A stretch of 55,872 nt of DNA from an uncultured Prolixibacteraceae bacterium (GTDB taxonomy: Bacteria > Bacteroidota > Bacteroidia > Bacteroidales > Prolixibacteraceae). Numbering within the stretch: position 1 is the stretch's first letter; the number at the start of each line of letters is the position of its first letter. The position numbers were made by a program, and so were the translations under genes. Positions 44,998 through 52,946 of this stretch are shown here, piece by piece. The stretch is from NCBI GenBank assembly GCA_913063265.1, contig CAJXZG010000026.1, positions 1 to 55,872 on the forward strand, read 5' to 3'. The notes under the pieces are model-generated. The model was not told the DNA's origin. It did no database searches and was given only the letters and a program-made list of their open reading frames with translations.

Positions 44998-46722
44998 ATG
45001 AACAAGAATTTTTTTACCGGACTAATCATTTTGATGGGGATTTCAATTCTCGGAATTATTGCGGTTCAATTGGTTTGGATGAACAATGCAATTAAAGTAA
45101 AAAATGAACTTTTCGACAGGTCGGTAAATGAAGCATTAAATAATACCGTGCAAAAACTGGAAGACCTGCACAATTTTGGAGTGGTTAATAAAATGGTTTT
45201 TGAGAACGACTCACTGCACTGGTCGTTTGAAGAAAATGATGTAAATGTCGAAATCATTTCTCCCGAAACAATAAACGGTGTTCATTCTGCTGTTCATGTT
45301 ATTCCTCAAAAAGAAGTAAAGGTAATTAGGCACTTTCAAAAAGGTGATAAAAATCCGCAAGTAGAAGTTAAGATTGATGCTGAAAAAAATGGATCAGCCT
45401 CATATAGTTACCGTATACAAACCGAAACAGAGTTAAACGAGGAAATTATACTTCGCGAGAATGAACCTTTTGAAGATGAGGATATAATTGTTTTCAAAAG
45501 CGATACAATTATTTCAAATCTCGACTCGCTTTACAATATTAGTGTTGTTAAAATCGATTCTTTGTTAACTTCGTTTGACACATTTGAATTGATTGCGCCG
45601 GATTTTTCGAAACGGGCACAACTAAAAGCCCGAAATTTAAAAAGGCTGGCCAACAGGGCAGTTAGTGAAATATCCGATTGGGATGTACATTTTATTGACG
45701 AGGAACAAGTAAAAAATGTACTGAAGGAAGAACTACAAAACAGGAATATTCCTATTGATTTTGAATATGCTATTTTAAAAGACAGTACTTTTTTAAATAG
45801 CAAAGTGGAACGGGATTCAGTTAAACTTCAAGAAACCAATTTCAGAGTAAATCTTTATCCTAACGACATTTTCCAGAAAAACCTGAAATTGGCCATTTGG
45901 TTTCCGGGGCGCGAGAGTTTTATATATCGATCATTAAACTTATTATTAATAGCTTCTTTCCTTTTTTCAGTTGTAATTTTGGTAACTTTTGGATTGAGTG
46001 TTTTTTATATTCTTCGCCAAAAGAAAATTTCTGAAATGAAATCGGATTTTATCAATAACATGACGCATGAGTTTAAAACTCCAATTGCAACCATATCCGT
46101 GGCAACCGATTCAATTACCAACGAAAAAGTGGTTGACAATCCTGATAAAATAAAATACTTCGCAGGAATGATAAAAAAAGAAAATCTTCGAATGAACCGG
46201 CAAGTAGAAGACATACTTACCATTGCCCGTTTAGACCGAAAAGATTTTGAATTTGTCTGGGAAACGGTTGATGCACACGAGTTAATAAAAGATGCTGTTC
46301 AGGGAATTCAGATTCAGGTGGAAAAACGAGAGGGGAAAATTGATTTGAATCTGGCTGCAGGAAACTCAACAATTACTACTGACAAAATACATGGTACAAA
46401 CATTATTTATAATTTGCTCGATAATGCTATAAAATATTCGGTCGATTCTCCCGAAATAAAAGTTACTACTTCGAACAATACAAAGGGGATTTTGATTTCG
46501 GTGGAAGACAATGGAATTGGAATGAGTAAATCGGTACAAAGCAAAATATTTGAAAGGTTCTACCGGCAAACAAGCGGTAATATTCATAATGTAAAAGGAT
46601 TTGGATTGGGACTAAATTATGTAAAAGCAGTTTTAGAAGCCAATCGCGGAAATATTAGTGTACAAAGCGAACCGGGAAAAGGAAGTAAGTTTGAAGTGTT
46701 TTTGCCTTTTGTGAGGGAGTAA
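44998..46722 (+). CDS. Two-component sensor histidine kinase
   Basis: The 574-residue membrane kinase has a first transmembrane helix (about 6-28), a periplasmic domain of about 280 residues, a second helix (about 313-340), a HisKA domain with the phospho-acceptor H357 in NNMTHEFKTPIATISV, and a HATPase domain with NIIYNLLDNAIKYS (N box), VEDNGIGMS (G1), RFYRQ and KGFGLGLNYV (G2). There is no HAMP domain between helix 2 and HisKA. The periplasmic domain is coiled, acidic and without a known sensor fold. The matching response regulator follows after a 262-bp repeat-filled gap. Confidence 0.93.
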   Translation: MNKNFFTGLIILMGISILGIIAVQLVWMNNAIKVKNELFDRSVNEALNNTVQKLEDLHNFGVVNKMVFENDSLHWSFEENDVNVEIISPETINGVHSAVHVIPQKEVKVIRHFQKGDKNPQVEVKIDAEKNGSASYSYRIQTETELNEEIILRENEPFEDEDIIVFKSDTIISNLDSLYNISVVKIDSLLTSFDTFELIAPDFSKRAQLKARNLKRLANRAVSEISDWDVHFIDEEQVKNVLKEELQNRNIPIDFEYAILKDSTFLNSKVERDSVKLQETNFRVNLYPNDIFQKNLKLAIWFPGRESFIYRSLNLLLIASFLFSVVILVTFGLSVFYILRQKKISEMKSDFINNMTHEFKTPIATISVATDSITNEKVVDNPDKIKYFAGMIKKENLRMNRQVEDILTIARLDRKDFEFVWETVDAHELIKDAVQGIQIQVEKREGKIDLNLAAGNSTITTDKIHGTNIIYNLLDNAIKYSVDSPEIKVTTSNNTKGILISVEDNGIGMSKSVQSKIFERFYRQTSGNIHNVKGFGLGLNYVKAVLEANRGNISVQSEPGKGSKFEVFLPFVRE

Positions 46723-46739
46723 GAAGCTGGAAGCTCGAA

Positions 46740-46785
46740 GCACGAAGCACGAAGTAAAGAAAGCACGGAGCACGAAGCACGAAGT
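46740..46785. repeat. GCACGAAGCACGAAGT direct repeats
   Basis: The 16-mer occurs at 46740-46755 and 46770-46785 (30-bp period), within a longer run of AGC/GAAG-rich degenerate units. It resembles intergenic repeats spread through Bacteroidota genomes. It lies between the kinase and regulator genes. Confidence 0.7.
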
Positions 46786-46877
46786 TGGAGGAGAAGAAGT
46801 TGTTGGTTGTTAGTTAATGAGATTTTGGGTAATTGAGTAAATTAGTGATTGAGGTATTGGTAAATTGGTTTTCAAAT

Positions 46878-46975
46878 TTTTGCCTTTTACCTTTTTACTT
46901 TTGACTTGAAAGTTTTGCCTTTTAACTTTTTACTTTTGCCTTACTTATTTGCCTATTGCATATTGCCAATTGCCT
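46878..46975. repeat. TTTTGCCTTTTAACTTTTTACTTTTG-type low-complexity repeats
   Basis: Two copies of a 26-nt unit lie at 46878-46903 and 46913-46938 (35-bp period) and differ at one base. They are followed by TTGCCTATTGCATATTGCC-like units up to the regulator start. One such TTG opens a false upstream extension of the regulator gene. Confidence 0.7.
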
Positions 46976-46984
46976 ATTTTAAAA

Positions 46985-47680
46985 ATGATGAATAAGGGAT
47001 ACAATATATTTTTAGTAGAAGATGATTTAAGCTTTGGGGCGGTATTAAAGTCCTATCTGGAAATCAATGAGTACAATGTTACCTGGGTCGATGATGGGAA
47101 ACATGCTTTGGACAGGTTCAGGGCAGGTAATTTTCAGATTTGTATTTTGGATGTAATGTTACCTAATGTTGATGGTTTTACGATTGGCAAAGAAATCCGT
47201 AGCGTCGACAAAGATATTCCAATGGTATTTTTAACTGCAAAAGCTTTAAAAGAAGACATACTTAAAGGCTACAATGTTGGTGCCGATGATTATATCACCA
47301 AACCTTTTGATACCGAGGTTTTACTTTGTAAAATTAATGCGATAATTAAACGTCAATCAACAAATCCGGTTGCTGAAGAATTTATTTTTGATATTGGCAT
47401 TTACCAATTCGATTCAAAATTAAGGCAGATTAAAAACGGAGATAACAATCAAAAACTTTCACCAAAAGAGTCCGATTTGCTAAAACTGCTTTGTCAGAAT
47501 AAAAACGAATTGTTGCCCCGCGAAACTGCCCTTCGGAAAATATGGGGCGAAGATGGTTATTTTACTGCCCGAAGTATGGATGTTTTTGTTACCAAACTCC
47601 GCAAATATTTGAGCGATGATCTCAACATCGAAATCAAAAATATTCATGGAAGCGGGTTTATCTTGGAAGTAAAATCCTAA
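46985..47680 (+). CDS. OmpR/PhoB-family response regulator
   Basis: The 231-residue regulator has a receiver domain (acidic pair E12/D13, phospho-acceptor D56 in CILDVMLPN, conserved Lys in FLTAKALKED) and a C-terminal winged helix (about 130-230: SPKESDLLKLLCQNKNELLPRE, RSMDVFVTKLRKYL). The frame also opens upstream at a TTG, but that stretch lies in repeat DNA, so I start at the ATG at 46985. It is the partner of the kinase gene upstream. It probably binds the GTTAA array at 44922-44958 and thereby controls its own kinase and the secreted protein. Confidence 0.93.
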   Translation: MMNKGYNIFLVEDDLSFGAVLKSYLEINEYNVTWVDDGKHALDRFRAGNFQICILDVMLPNVDGFTIGKEIRSVDKDIPMVFLTAKALKEDILKGYNVGADDYITKPFDTEVLLCKINAIIKRQSTNPVAEEFIFDIGIYQFDSKLRQIKNGDNNQKLSPKESDLLKLLCQNKNELLPRETALRKIWGEDGYFTARSMDVFVTKLRKYLSDDLNIEIKNIHGSGFILEVKS

Positions 47681-47701
47681 AATTTAACTCTTCCAGAAAA
47701 A

Positions 47702-47740
47702 TCGAAATTTGATTTTAATATCTTTATAAGCAAATTTCGA
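47702..47740. promoter_or_regulatory. 10-bp inverted repeat immediately before the SDR start codon
   Basis: TCGAAATTTG (47702-47711) and CAAATTTCGA (47731-47740) are perfect arms around 19 nt; the right arm ends 2 nt before the ATG at 47743. In RNA it would hide the ribosome-binding region; in DNA it could be an operator. Confidence 0.5.
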
Positions 47741-47742
47741 AT

Positions 47743-48459
47743 ATGACAATTTCAAATAAAACAGCCCTTGTAACAGGAGCAACAAAGGGAATAGGAAAAG
47801 CAATCGCAATAGGATTATCAACTTTGGGATACCAACTGGTTTTGGTGGGACGGGATAAAACCGACTTGGAAGAGGTATCAAAAATCATCAATGAAAAATC
47901 AGAAATTACTCCACTCGTTTTTAAATTGGATATTACAGACACTGAAACTGTAAAAACAATGGTGGAAAAAGTAAATTCTGAATTAGGAAAAATTGATGTT
48001 TTGGTTAACAACGCTGGCGTTTATTTTGATGGAACAACCAACACCTCAGAATCTGATTTCAGGCAAATGCTGGATATTAATTTAACTGCCCAGTTTGTAA
48101 TTTTACAGGAGGTAGTTCCAATAATGAAAAAGCAAAAATCGGGTTACATTTTTAATGTGGCTTCGCGTGCCGGCAAAATCGGATTTGCAGGAAGTGGTTC
48201 TTATTGTGCCTCAAAATTTGGATTGGTTGGAATCAATGAATCGTTGTATAAAGAATTGGCACCTTTGGGTATTGGAGTTACAGCGCTTTGTCCGGGTTGG
48301 GTAAATACAAAAATGGCGTACGAAGCCGGAACAACTTTAAGTGAAAAGCAGATGATTCAGCCGGAAGATTTGTTCAAAACTATTAAGTGGTTGTTGAGTC
48401 TTTCTCCGGGTGTTTGTGTGAAGGAAGTGGTTTTGGAAACACCAGGAAGTATAGCTTGA
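47743..48459 (+). CDS. Short-chain dehydrogenase/reductase (3-ketoacyl-ACP reductase-like)
   Basis: The 238-residue SDR has the cofactor motif TGATKGIG, NNAG, the catalytic Ser in FNVASRAG and YCASK with the catalytic Tyr/Lys. RDKTDLEEV after beta-2 (Arg at VGRDK) suggests NADP(H) use. It resembles FabG, but many such proteins reduce unrelated ketones and there is no fatty acid gene nearby. Its leader holds a perfect inverted repeat. It lies 62 bp after the response regulator gene and may or may not be part of that regulon. Confidence 0.88.
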   Translation: MTISNKTALVTGATKGIGKAIAIGLSTLGYQLVLVGRDKTDLEEVSKIINEKSEITPLVFKLDITDTETVKTMVEKVNSELGKIDVLVNNAGVYFDGTTNTSESDFRQMLDINLTAQFVILQEVVPIMKKQKSGYIFNVASRAGKIGFAGSGSYCASKFGLVGINESLYKELAPLGIGVTALCPGWVNTKMAYEAGTTLSEKQMIQPEDLFKTIKWLLSLSPGVCVKEVVLETPGSIA

Positions 48460-48500
48460 AATTCCAATTGGAATACGGATAAATCTGATTAAGCAGATAA

Positions 48501-48623
48501 AATACCCCCCGTTTCCGTCAGGTCTTCTTCGAAGCCACTTTCTCCAACTGACCCCCTGAATAAAGGGGGACAGTGGAGGCCGCTGAACCCGTGCAACGGG
48601 ACAAGGCCGAAACGGGGGGTATT
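48501..48623. repeat. Structured 123-bp element with 15-bp terminal inverted repeats
   Basis: AATACCCCCCGTTTC (48501-48515) and GAAACGGGGGGTATT (48609-48623) are perfect inverted ends. The interior has hairpins CCCCC/GGGGG (near 48554-48570), CCCGT/ACGGG (near 48588-48600) and CTTC/GAAG, and is far more GC-rich than the flanks. No open frame or obvious target-site duplication was seen. It looks like a MITE-like or structured-RNA dispersed repeat between the SDR and nitrilase genes. Confidence 0.7.
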
Positions 48624-48677
48624 ATATTAATTTATTATCTTCATTTATAAAATATTAAAAATTACCATATTATTAAA

Positions 48678-49640
48678 ATGAATTCAGATCAGGATAAATT
48701 AAAAGTCGGCCTGGCGCAAATGGCACCCGTTTGGCTCGACAGAGAAAACACCCTTAATAAGGTTTGTACATTTTTAGAAAAAGCAGCCGATCAGGATTGT
48801 GAGCTGGTTGTGTTTGGTGAAGCTCTTGTTCCCGGATACCCGTTTTGGGTAGAACGAACTGAAGGCGCAAAATTTAACTCACAATTACAAAAAGAGATAT
48901 ACGCACATTATCTTGAGCAAGGAGTACAAATTGAATCGGGACATTTGGATAAAGTTTGTGTTCTTGCCAAAGAAAAAAAAATGACTTTGGTTTTGGGAAC
49001 GGTGGAACGGGCAGCCGATCGGGGCGGGCATAGTATGTACTGTACTTTGGTGTATATTAACCACGAGGGAGTGATTACCCATCGTCACCGTAAATTAATG
49101 CCCACTTACGACGAACGGTTGGTTTGGAGTATTGGTGACGGGCATGGTTTACAAGTGCAAAAATTAAAAAACTTTACTTGTGGAGCCCTCAATTGCTGGG
49201 AAAACTGGATGCCACTTTCGAGGGCAGCATTGTACGGCCAGGGAGAAGATATACACGTCGCCATCTGGCCCGGCAGTATTCGAAATACTGAAGATATTAC
49301 GCGATTTATAGCCAAAGAATCACGTTCTTTTTGTATATCCGTTTCATCTTTAATGCGAAAATCAGATATCCCGGGATATATTCCACATGCTGATTTAATT
49401 CGGGAAAACAGCGAAGAGATTATGGCAGACGGTGGCTCCTGTATTGCAGGTCCCGATGCCAATTGGATCATTGAACCCCAGGTGAATAAAGAGGGAATTT
49501 TTGTTGCTGAAATTGATTATGCAAGGGTGCGCGAAGAAAGACATAATTTTGATCCTGCAGGGCATTATTCAAGACCGGACGTAACACAGTTGATAATAAA
49601 TCGGGATAGAAATTCTATTATTAAATTAAAAAATTGTTGA
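48678..49640 (+). CDS. Nitrilase (carbon-nitrogen hydrolase family)
   Basis: The 320-residue enzyme has the Glu-Lys-Cys triad at E48 (FGEALVPGYPFW), K139 (HRKLMPTYDERLVW) and C173 (CGALNCWENWMPL). The CWEN context and the GYPFW block place it in the true nitrilase branch (nitrile to carboxylate plus ammonia) rather than amidases. Cytoplasmic, with no signal peptide. It is monocistronic as far as seen, just after the structured repeat element. The natural nitrile substrate is unknown. Confidence 0.9.
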   Translation: MNSDQDKLKVGLAQMAPVWLDRENTLNKVCTFLEKAADQDCELVVFGEALVPGYPFWVERTEGAKFNSQLQKEIYAHYLEQGVQIESGHLDKVCVLAKEKKMTLVLGTVERAADRGGHSMYCTLVYINHEGVITHRHRKLMPTYDERLVWSIGDGHGLQVQKLKNFTCGALNCWENWMPLSRAALYGQGEDIHVAIWPGSIRNTEDITRFIAKESRSFCISVSSLMRKSDIPGYIPHADLIRENSEEIMADGGSCIAGPDANWIIEPQVNKEGIFVAEIDYARVREERHNFDPAGHYSRPDVTQLIINRDRNSIIKLKNC

Positions 49641-49724
49641 AAATATTTTATTTGATTTCAATCTTTAGTTCATTTTTTATAAATTAACGATGCTTTATAT
49701 TTATAATCTTTAAACCTATTTATT

Positions 49725-50138
49725 ATGAAATCAAACCAAAAATTAAAACAGTTGACACTAGCACCATTATTGTTGCTAATTTTTCTAATTGTAGGTGGTT
49801 CATCGTTTTTACCCGTAGATATTGAAATTGATGTTGCCCCCAATGTACTTAATATTCAAAGTGAGGGGACTGTTGTTACTGTGCATACCAGCATCGAGTA
49901 TAGTGCAGTGGATGGTGCAAGTGTAAAATTAAATGGTGTTCCCATTAGTTGGTGGAAATCGGATAGTCGTGGTCTGTTTGTTGCCAAATTTAACATGGAA
50001 GAAGTGGAATCGCTGGTCTCATCCGAAATTATTGCCCTTGGAAATATTGTTTTGACACTTGAGGGTTCATCAAACCAAGGTGAATTTATTGGTTCACAAA
50101 CGATTAAAGTGATTTGCGTTGAAGCAAAAGGCAGATAA
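49725..50138 (+). CDS. Small secreted protein, unknown function
   Basis: The 137-residue product starts with a signal peptide or N-terminal anchor (LAPLLLLIFLIVGGSSF) and continues as a beta-rich domain (DIEIDVAPNVLNIQSEGTVVTVHT, NGVPISWWKSDSRGLFVAKF, GNIVLTLEGSS) that looks like a single Ig-like domain. I recognise no specific family. It is followed by a strong terminator, so it is a single-gene unit. Confidence 0.65.
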   Translation: MKSNQKLKQLTLAPLLLLIFLIVGGSSFLPVDIEIDVAPNVLNIQSEGTVVTVHTSIEYSAVDGASVKLNGVPISWWKSDSRGLFVAKFNMEEVESLVSSEIIALGNIVLTLEGSSNQGEFIGSQTIKVICVEAKGR

Positions 50139-50160
50139 TTACATATCTAAAAATTAAACA

Positions 50161-50201
50161 ATAAAGGGAAAAATTAAAAAGTTTTTCCCTTTATGTTTTT
50201 T
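50161..50201 (+). terminator. Rho-independent terminator of the small secreted protein gene
   Basis: ATAAAGGGAAAAA (50161-50173) and TTTTTCCCTTTAT (50182-50194) form a 13-bp stem, followed by six T (50196-50201). An ATG at 50193 inside the stem starts an in-frame extension of the next gene; its overlap with the terminator is why I reject it as a start. Confidence 0.85.
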
Positions 50202-50234
50202 AAATTTGAAAACTTATACAGTAAGTCCATCACA

Positions 50235-51149
50235 ATGAAAAAAGGAAGTTCGCGTCGTAATTTTTTAAAATCTTTATCTGCTGTTCCTCTTCTGTCCATG
50301 GGATTATCTCCTCTGAAACTAAATGCAAATTCTATTTCAAAAAAATTTGGACACAAGTTTAAATTAAGCCTGAATGTTTATTCCTTCAACCAGCTTTTAA
50401 GAGATGGGAAAATTGATTTGTTCGATGTTCTGGATTTTTGTGCTCAATACAATTTGGATGCAATCGATCCAACCGGTTATTATTTCCCGGGTTATCCGGA
50501 AGTTCCATCAGATGATTTTATAAGGAAGTTTAAACGAAAAGCATTTTTACTTGGGCTGGACACAAGTGGTACCGGAATTCGTAATGATTTTGCCAATCCT
50601 AATGAAGGAAGCCGGAATGCAGATATTAAAATGATAAAACAATGGATTGAGGCTGCTGCAAAGCTGGGTATTCCCAATATCCGCATTTTTGCAGGTACCC
50701 ATTCTCATAAGGGATTTACAAGAGATCAGGTTTTTGAATGGATGGCAAAAGATATTAAAACCTGTTGCGACTATGGGAAGCAGTTTGGCGTAATGATTGC
50801 CATACAAAACCACAACGACTTTTTAAAAACGGCAACTGACATCGACAGGATTTTTTCCTTGGTAGATTCTGATTGGCTGGGACTTAACCTCGATATTGGA
50901 AGCTACCGAATTAATGACCCTTATGAAGAAATTGAAAAGAATATAAACTATGCCATTACCTGGCAAATCAAAGAAAATGTTTGGATTGAAGGTAAAGAAA
51001 CCCCTACCGATTTTGTTAAACTTTTTACCATAGTAAAAGAATCGGGTTACCGCGGTTATTTACCTATTGAAACTTTGGGTCCAGGTGATCCTTTTAAGAA
51101 AGTACCCATTCTGCTAAACAATGTAAAATCTGCACTTCAAAAAATCTGA
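50235..51149 (+). CDS. Tat-exported sugar phosphate isomerase/epimerase-like TIM-barrel protein
   Basis: The 304-residue product begins with a twin-arginine signal (SSRRNFLKSLSAVPLLSMGL) and then a xylose-isomerase-like TIM barrel: FKLSLNVYSFNQLL, NIRIFAGTHSHKG, MIAIQNHNDFLKTATD, WLGLNLDIGSYR and GYLPIETLGPGDP carry the usual metal-binding Glu/Asp/His/Gln pattern. Export before folding fits a metal-loaded periplasmic isomerase acting on sugars. The start is the ATG at 50235 because the signal peptide begins there. The MazG-like gene follows 2 bp after its stop codon. Confidence 0.85.
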   Translation: MKKGSSRRNFLKSLSAVPLLSMGLSPLKLNANSISKKFGHKFKLSLNVYSFNQLLRDGKIDLFDVLDFCAQYNLDAIDPTGYYFPGYPEVPSDDFIRKFKRKAFLLGLDTSGTGIRNDFANPNEGSRNADIKMIKQWIEAAAKLGIPNIRIFAGTHSHKGFTRDQVFEWMAKDIKTCCDYGKQFGVMIAIQNHNDFLKTATDIDRIFSLVDSDWLGLNLDIGSYRINDPYEEIEKNINYAITWQIKENVWIEGKETPTDFVKLFTIVKESGYRGYLPIETLGPGDPFKKVPILLNNVKSALQKI

Positions 51150-51151
51150 TT

Positions 51152-51475
51152 ATGCCAGAATTAAAAAATAATCCAACTCTAGCCGATTTTCAGAAATATG
51201 TTTCGGAATTGGAAACAGAAAGAGGTTTTTCTGATCAAACCATCATCGATAAATGCCTTTTGCTTGGTGAAGAAGTTGGTGAGTTATTTAAAGCGGTTCG
51301 AAAAACGGAAGGACTTTCGGTGGATTCAAACTCTACTTTTACTGAAGTTAGTGATGAACTAACAGATATTTTAATTTACCTCTGTGCCATTGCTAACCGT
51401 AAGGGAATTGATCTGGAATCGGCATTTCGGACAAAAGAAGAGAAGAACAAAAAAAGGATTTGGAAATCGGTATAA
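51152..51475 (+). CDS. MazG-like nucleotide pyrophosphohydrolase
   Basis: The 107-residue helical protein has the metal-binding motif LLGEEVGELFKAVRKTE and the second acidic block EVSDELTDILIYLCAIANRKG, which together define the all-alpha NTP pyrophosphohydrolases (MazG family). It would hydrolyse a non-canonical or excess NTP to NMP and pyrophosphate. It is coupled to the exported isomerase gene with a 2-bp gap, although the roles seem unrelated. No toxin/antitoxin partner is next to it. Confidence 0.87.
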   Translation: MPELKNNPTLADFQKYVSELETERGFSDQTIIDKCLLLGEEVGELFKAVRKTEGLSVDSNSTFTEVSDELTDILIYLCAIANRKGIDLESAFRTKEEKNKKRIWKSV

Positions 51476-51606
51476 AATGAATGTCAAAAAAATAACTAAT
51501 CTGGACATTTATGCCGTAATTATTCATATTAATAAAAATGAATGTCATCTTTATTTTATTCAACTCAAAAAAATGACATCCTTTCAACTGAATTAAAACA
51601 AAATAT

Positions 51607-52920
51607 CTACTCGTACTCCTGAATAATCGTTCCGGTTAATCTTAGCAATTCAGTTTGCGAAATAATAAAATTATAAATGGCTTCCAATTCACGCTGAGCA
51701 ATTGAAATGTAAGATATTTGAACGTCACGATAGTTGAAAGAGTTAATTGCACCGGCATCAAATCTTTCTTTTGATAACTGAAGGTTAAGCTGTGATGCTT
51801 CAAGGTTCTCTTTAGCCAAATCAAGTAATTCCTTTCGAACCAGATAAAACTCATATAAATTAGCCAGCCTGTTGTTCAATTCATGGGTAACTTCTTCTAT
51901 TTCCACAGTTCCAATTGACTCATCGATTTGTGCAATATCTACTGCCCGTTTACGATTACCCCCGCTAAAAAGATTGTAACTTAAGGTAAAGTTCCCATAG
52001 AAATTCGCCGAATTATTCCAACTCTCTCCTCTCTCTTCATAATTCCAACGGTTAGCGTTTCCGGTAACTCCTCCCCGAAAATCAAGTGTTGGATAAAAAC
52101 TGCTTTTTGCTGCGGCCACAGCATTTTCCAATAAACGTTGATTTACATACTGGTTTTGTAAAGTTTTATTGTTTTCAATCATTTGTGCCTGCAAGTCTGC
52201 CAATTGATATTCAACATGTACTGCTTTAAAACTATCTACTAAAACATAATTCGAAGGATTATTTTCGGCCAGTAAAAAACCCAGATCTCTTATGGAGTTT
52301 TTGTAGGTCACCTCCTGCATTAAATACCCCGACCTATCAGTTAAATATGCATTTTGTGCCTGCAATACATCATAGGTTACAAAAGTACCATATAGTTTTC
52401 TGTCTTCAGCAAGATTAAACCTATCTTGTGAAAGCGTCATTATATCCTCCCAGTTTTTAAGTTTTGCTTTTTGTAAAAGCACATTATAATAGGCAAGAAT
52501 AACCGATTGTATCGTTCCTTCAACCATTACTGCCGTATTATTCTTAGATAATTCTTCAAGTTCTTCAAACCTTTGCTTATTAATCTTTACAATGAAACCA
52601 TCAAACAATGTCCAGTTCAAACTCGCACCCAGGGAAAACCGGTTATTGCCAAAATTTTCAGCATCATTAATATTATACGAATTATCGTTGCCTGCAGAAA
52701 GATTAATATAAGGATACCTGCCCGCTGTTCCCCAGTTGTTCTGAATTTCAGCAATTTGCTGATTTTGTCTAACAATGGTTATTCCGTAATTATTCTCAAG
52801 TGCTTTGCTGATTGCATCGGTTAAGGTTAATGGCTCCTGTGTTTTACCAACAAATGCCAAAATGGTTAGCAAAAGAGTTAATGATAAATTTTTTACAGTT
52901 TTTATTGTGTATTGCTTCAT
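51607..52920 (-). CDS. TolC-family outer membrane efflux protein (RND partner)
   Basis: The 437-residue protein has a signal peptide (about 1-27, cleavage near VGKTQ) and the TolC repeat pattern: LTDAISKALENNYGITIVRQNQ, FDVLQAQNAYLTDR-like YDVLQAQNAYL, and a second half with LSKERFDAGAINSFNYRDVQ. It would form the outer membrane channel for the RND pump encoded 26 bp upstream on the same strand. A periplasmic adaptor is expected further upstream outside the window. Confidence 0.91.
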   Translation of the reverse strand: MKQYTIKTVKNLSLTLLLTILAFVGKTQEPLTLTDAISKALENNYGITIVRQNQQIAEIQNNWGTAGRYPYINLSAGNDNSYNINDAENFGNNRFSLGASLNWTLFDGFIVKINKQRFEELEELSKNNTAVMVEGTIQSVILAYYNVLLQKAKLKNWEDIMTLSQDRFNLAEDRKLYGTFVTYDVLQAQNAYLTDRSGYLMQEVTYKNSIRDLGFLLAENNPSNYVLVDSFKAVHVEYQLADLQAQMIENNKTLQNQYVNQRLLENAVAAAKSSFYPTLDFRGGVTGNANRWNYEERGESWNNSANFYGNFTLSYNLFSGGNRKRAVDIAQIDESIGTVEIEEVTHELNNRLANLYEFYLVRKELLDLAKENLEASQLNLQLSKERFDAGAINSFNYRDVQISYISIAQRELEAIYNFIISQTELLRLTGTIIQEYE

Positions 52921-52946
52921 TTTAAATTGTTTTCTTGTTCAAAAAC

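Noticed and set aside
46740..46785. CRISPR-like spacing of the 16-mer repeats
   Set aside because: Only two copies, with AGC/GAAG-rich spacing and no cas genes; it is a dispersed repeat.
46949..46984. TTG-started extension of the response regulator
   Set aside because: The added residues are encoded by low-complexity repeat DNA.
50193..50234. Upstream ATG of the exported TIM-barrel protein
   Set aside because: It lies inside the terminator stem of the previous gene and would bury the twin-arginine signal.
51476..51606. Direct repeats of ATGAATGTCA between the MazG-like and TolC genes
   Set aside because: Two short AT-rich copies with no stem or T-run; not distinguishable from chance.
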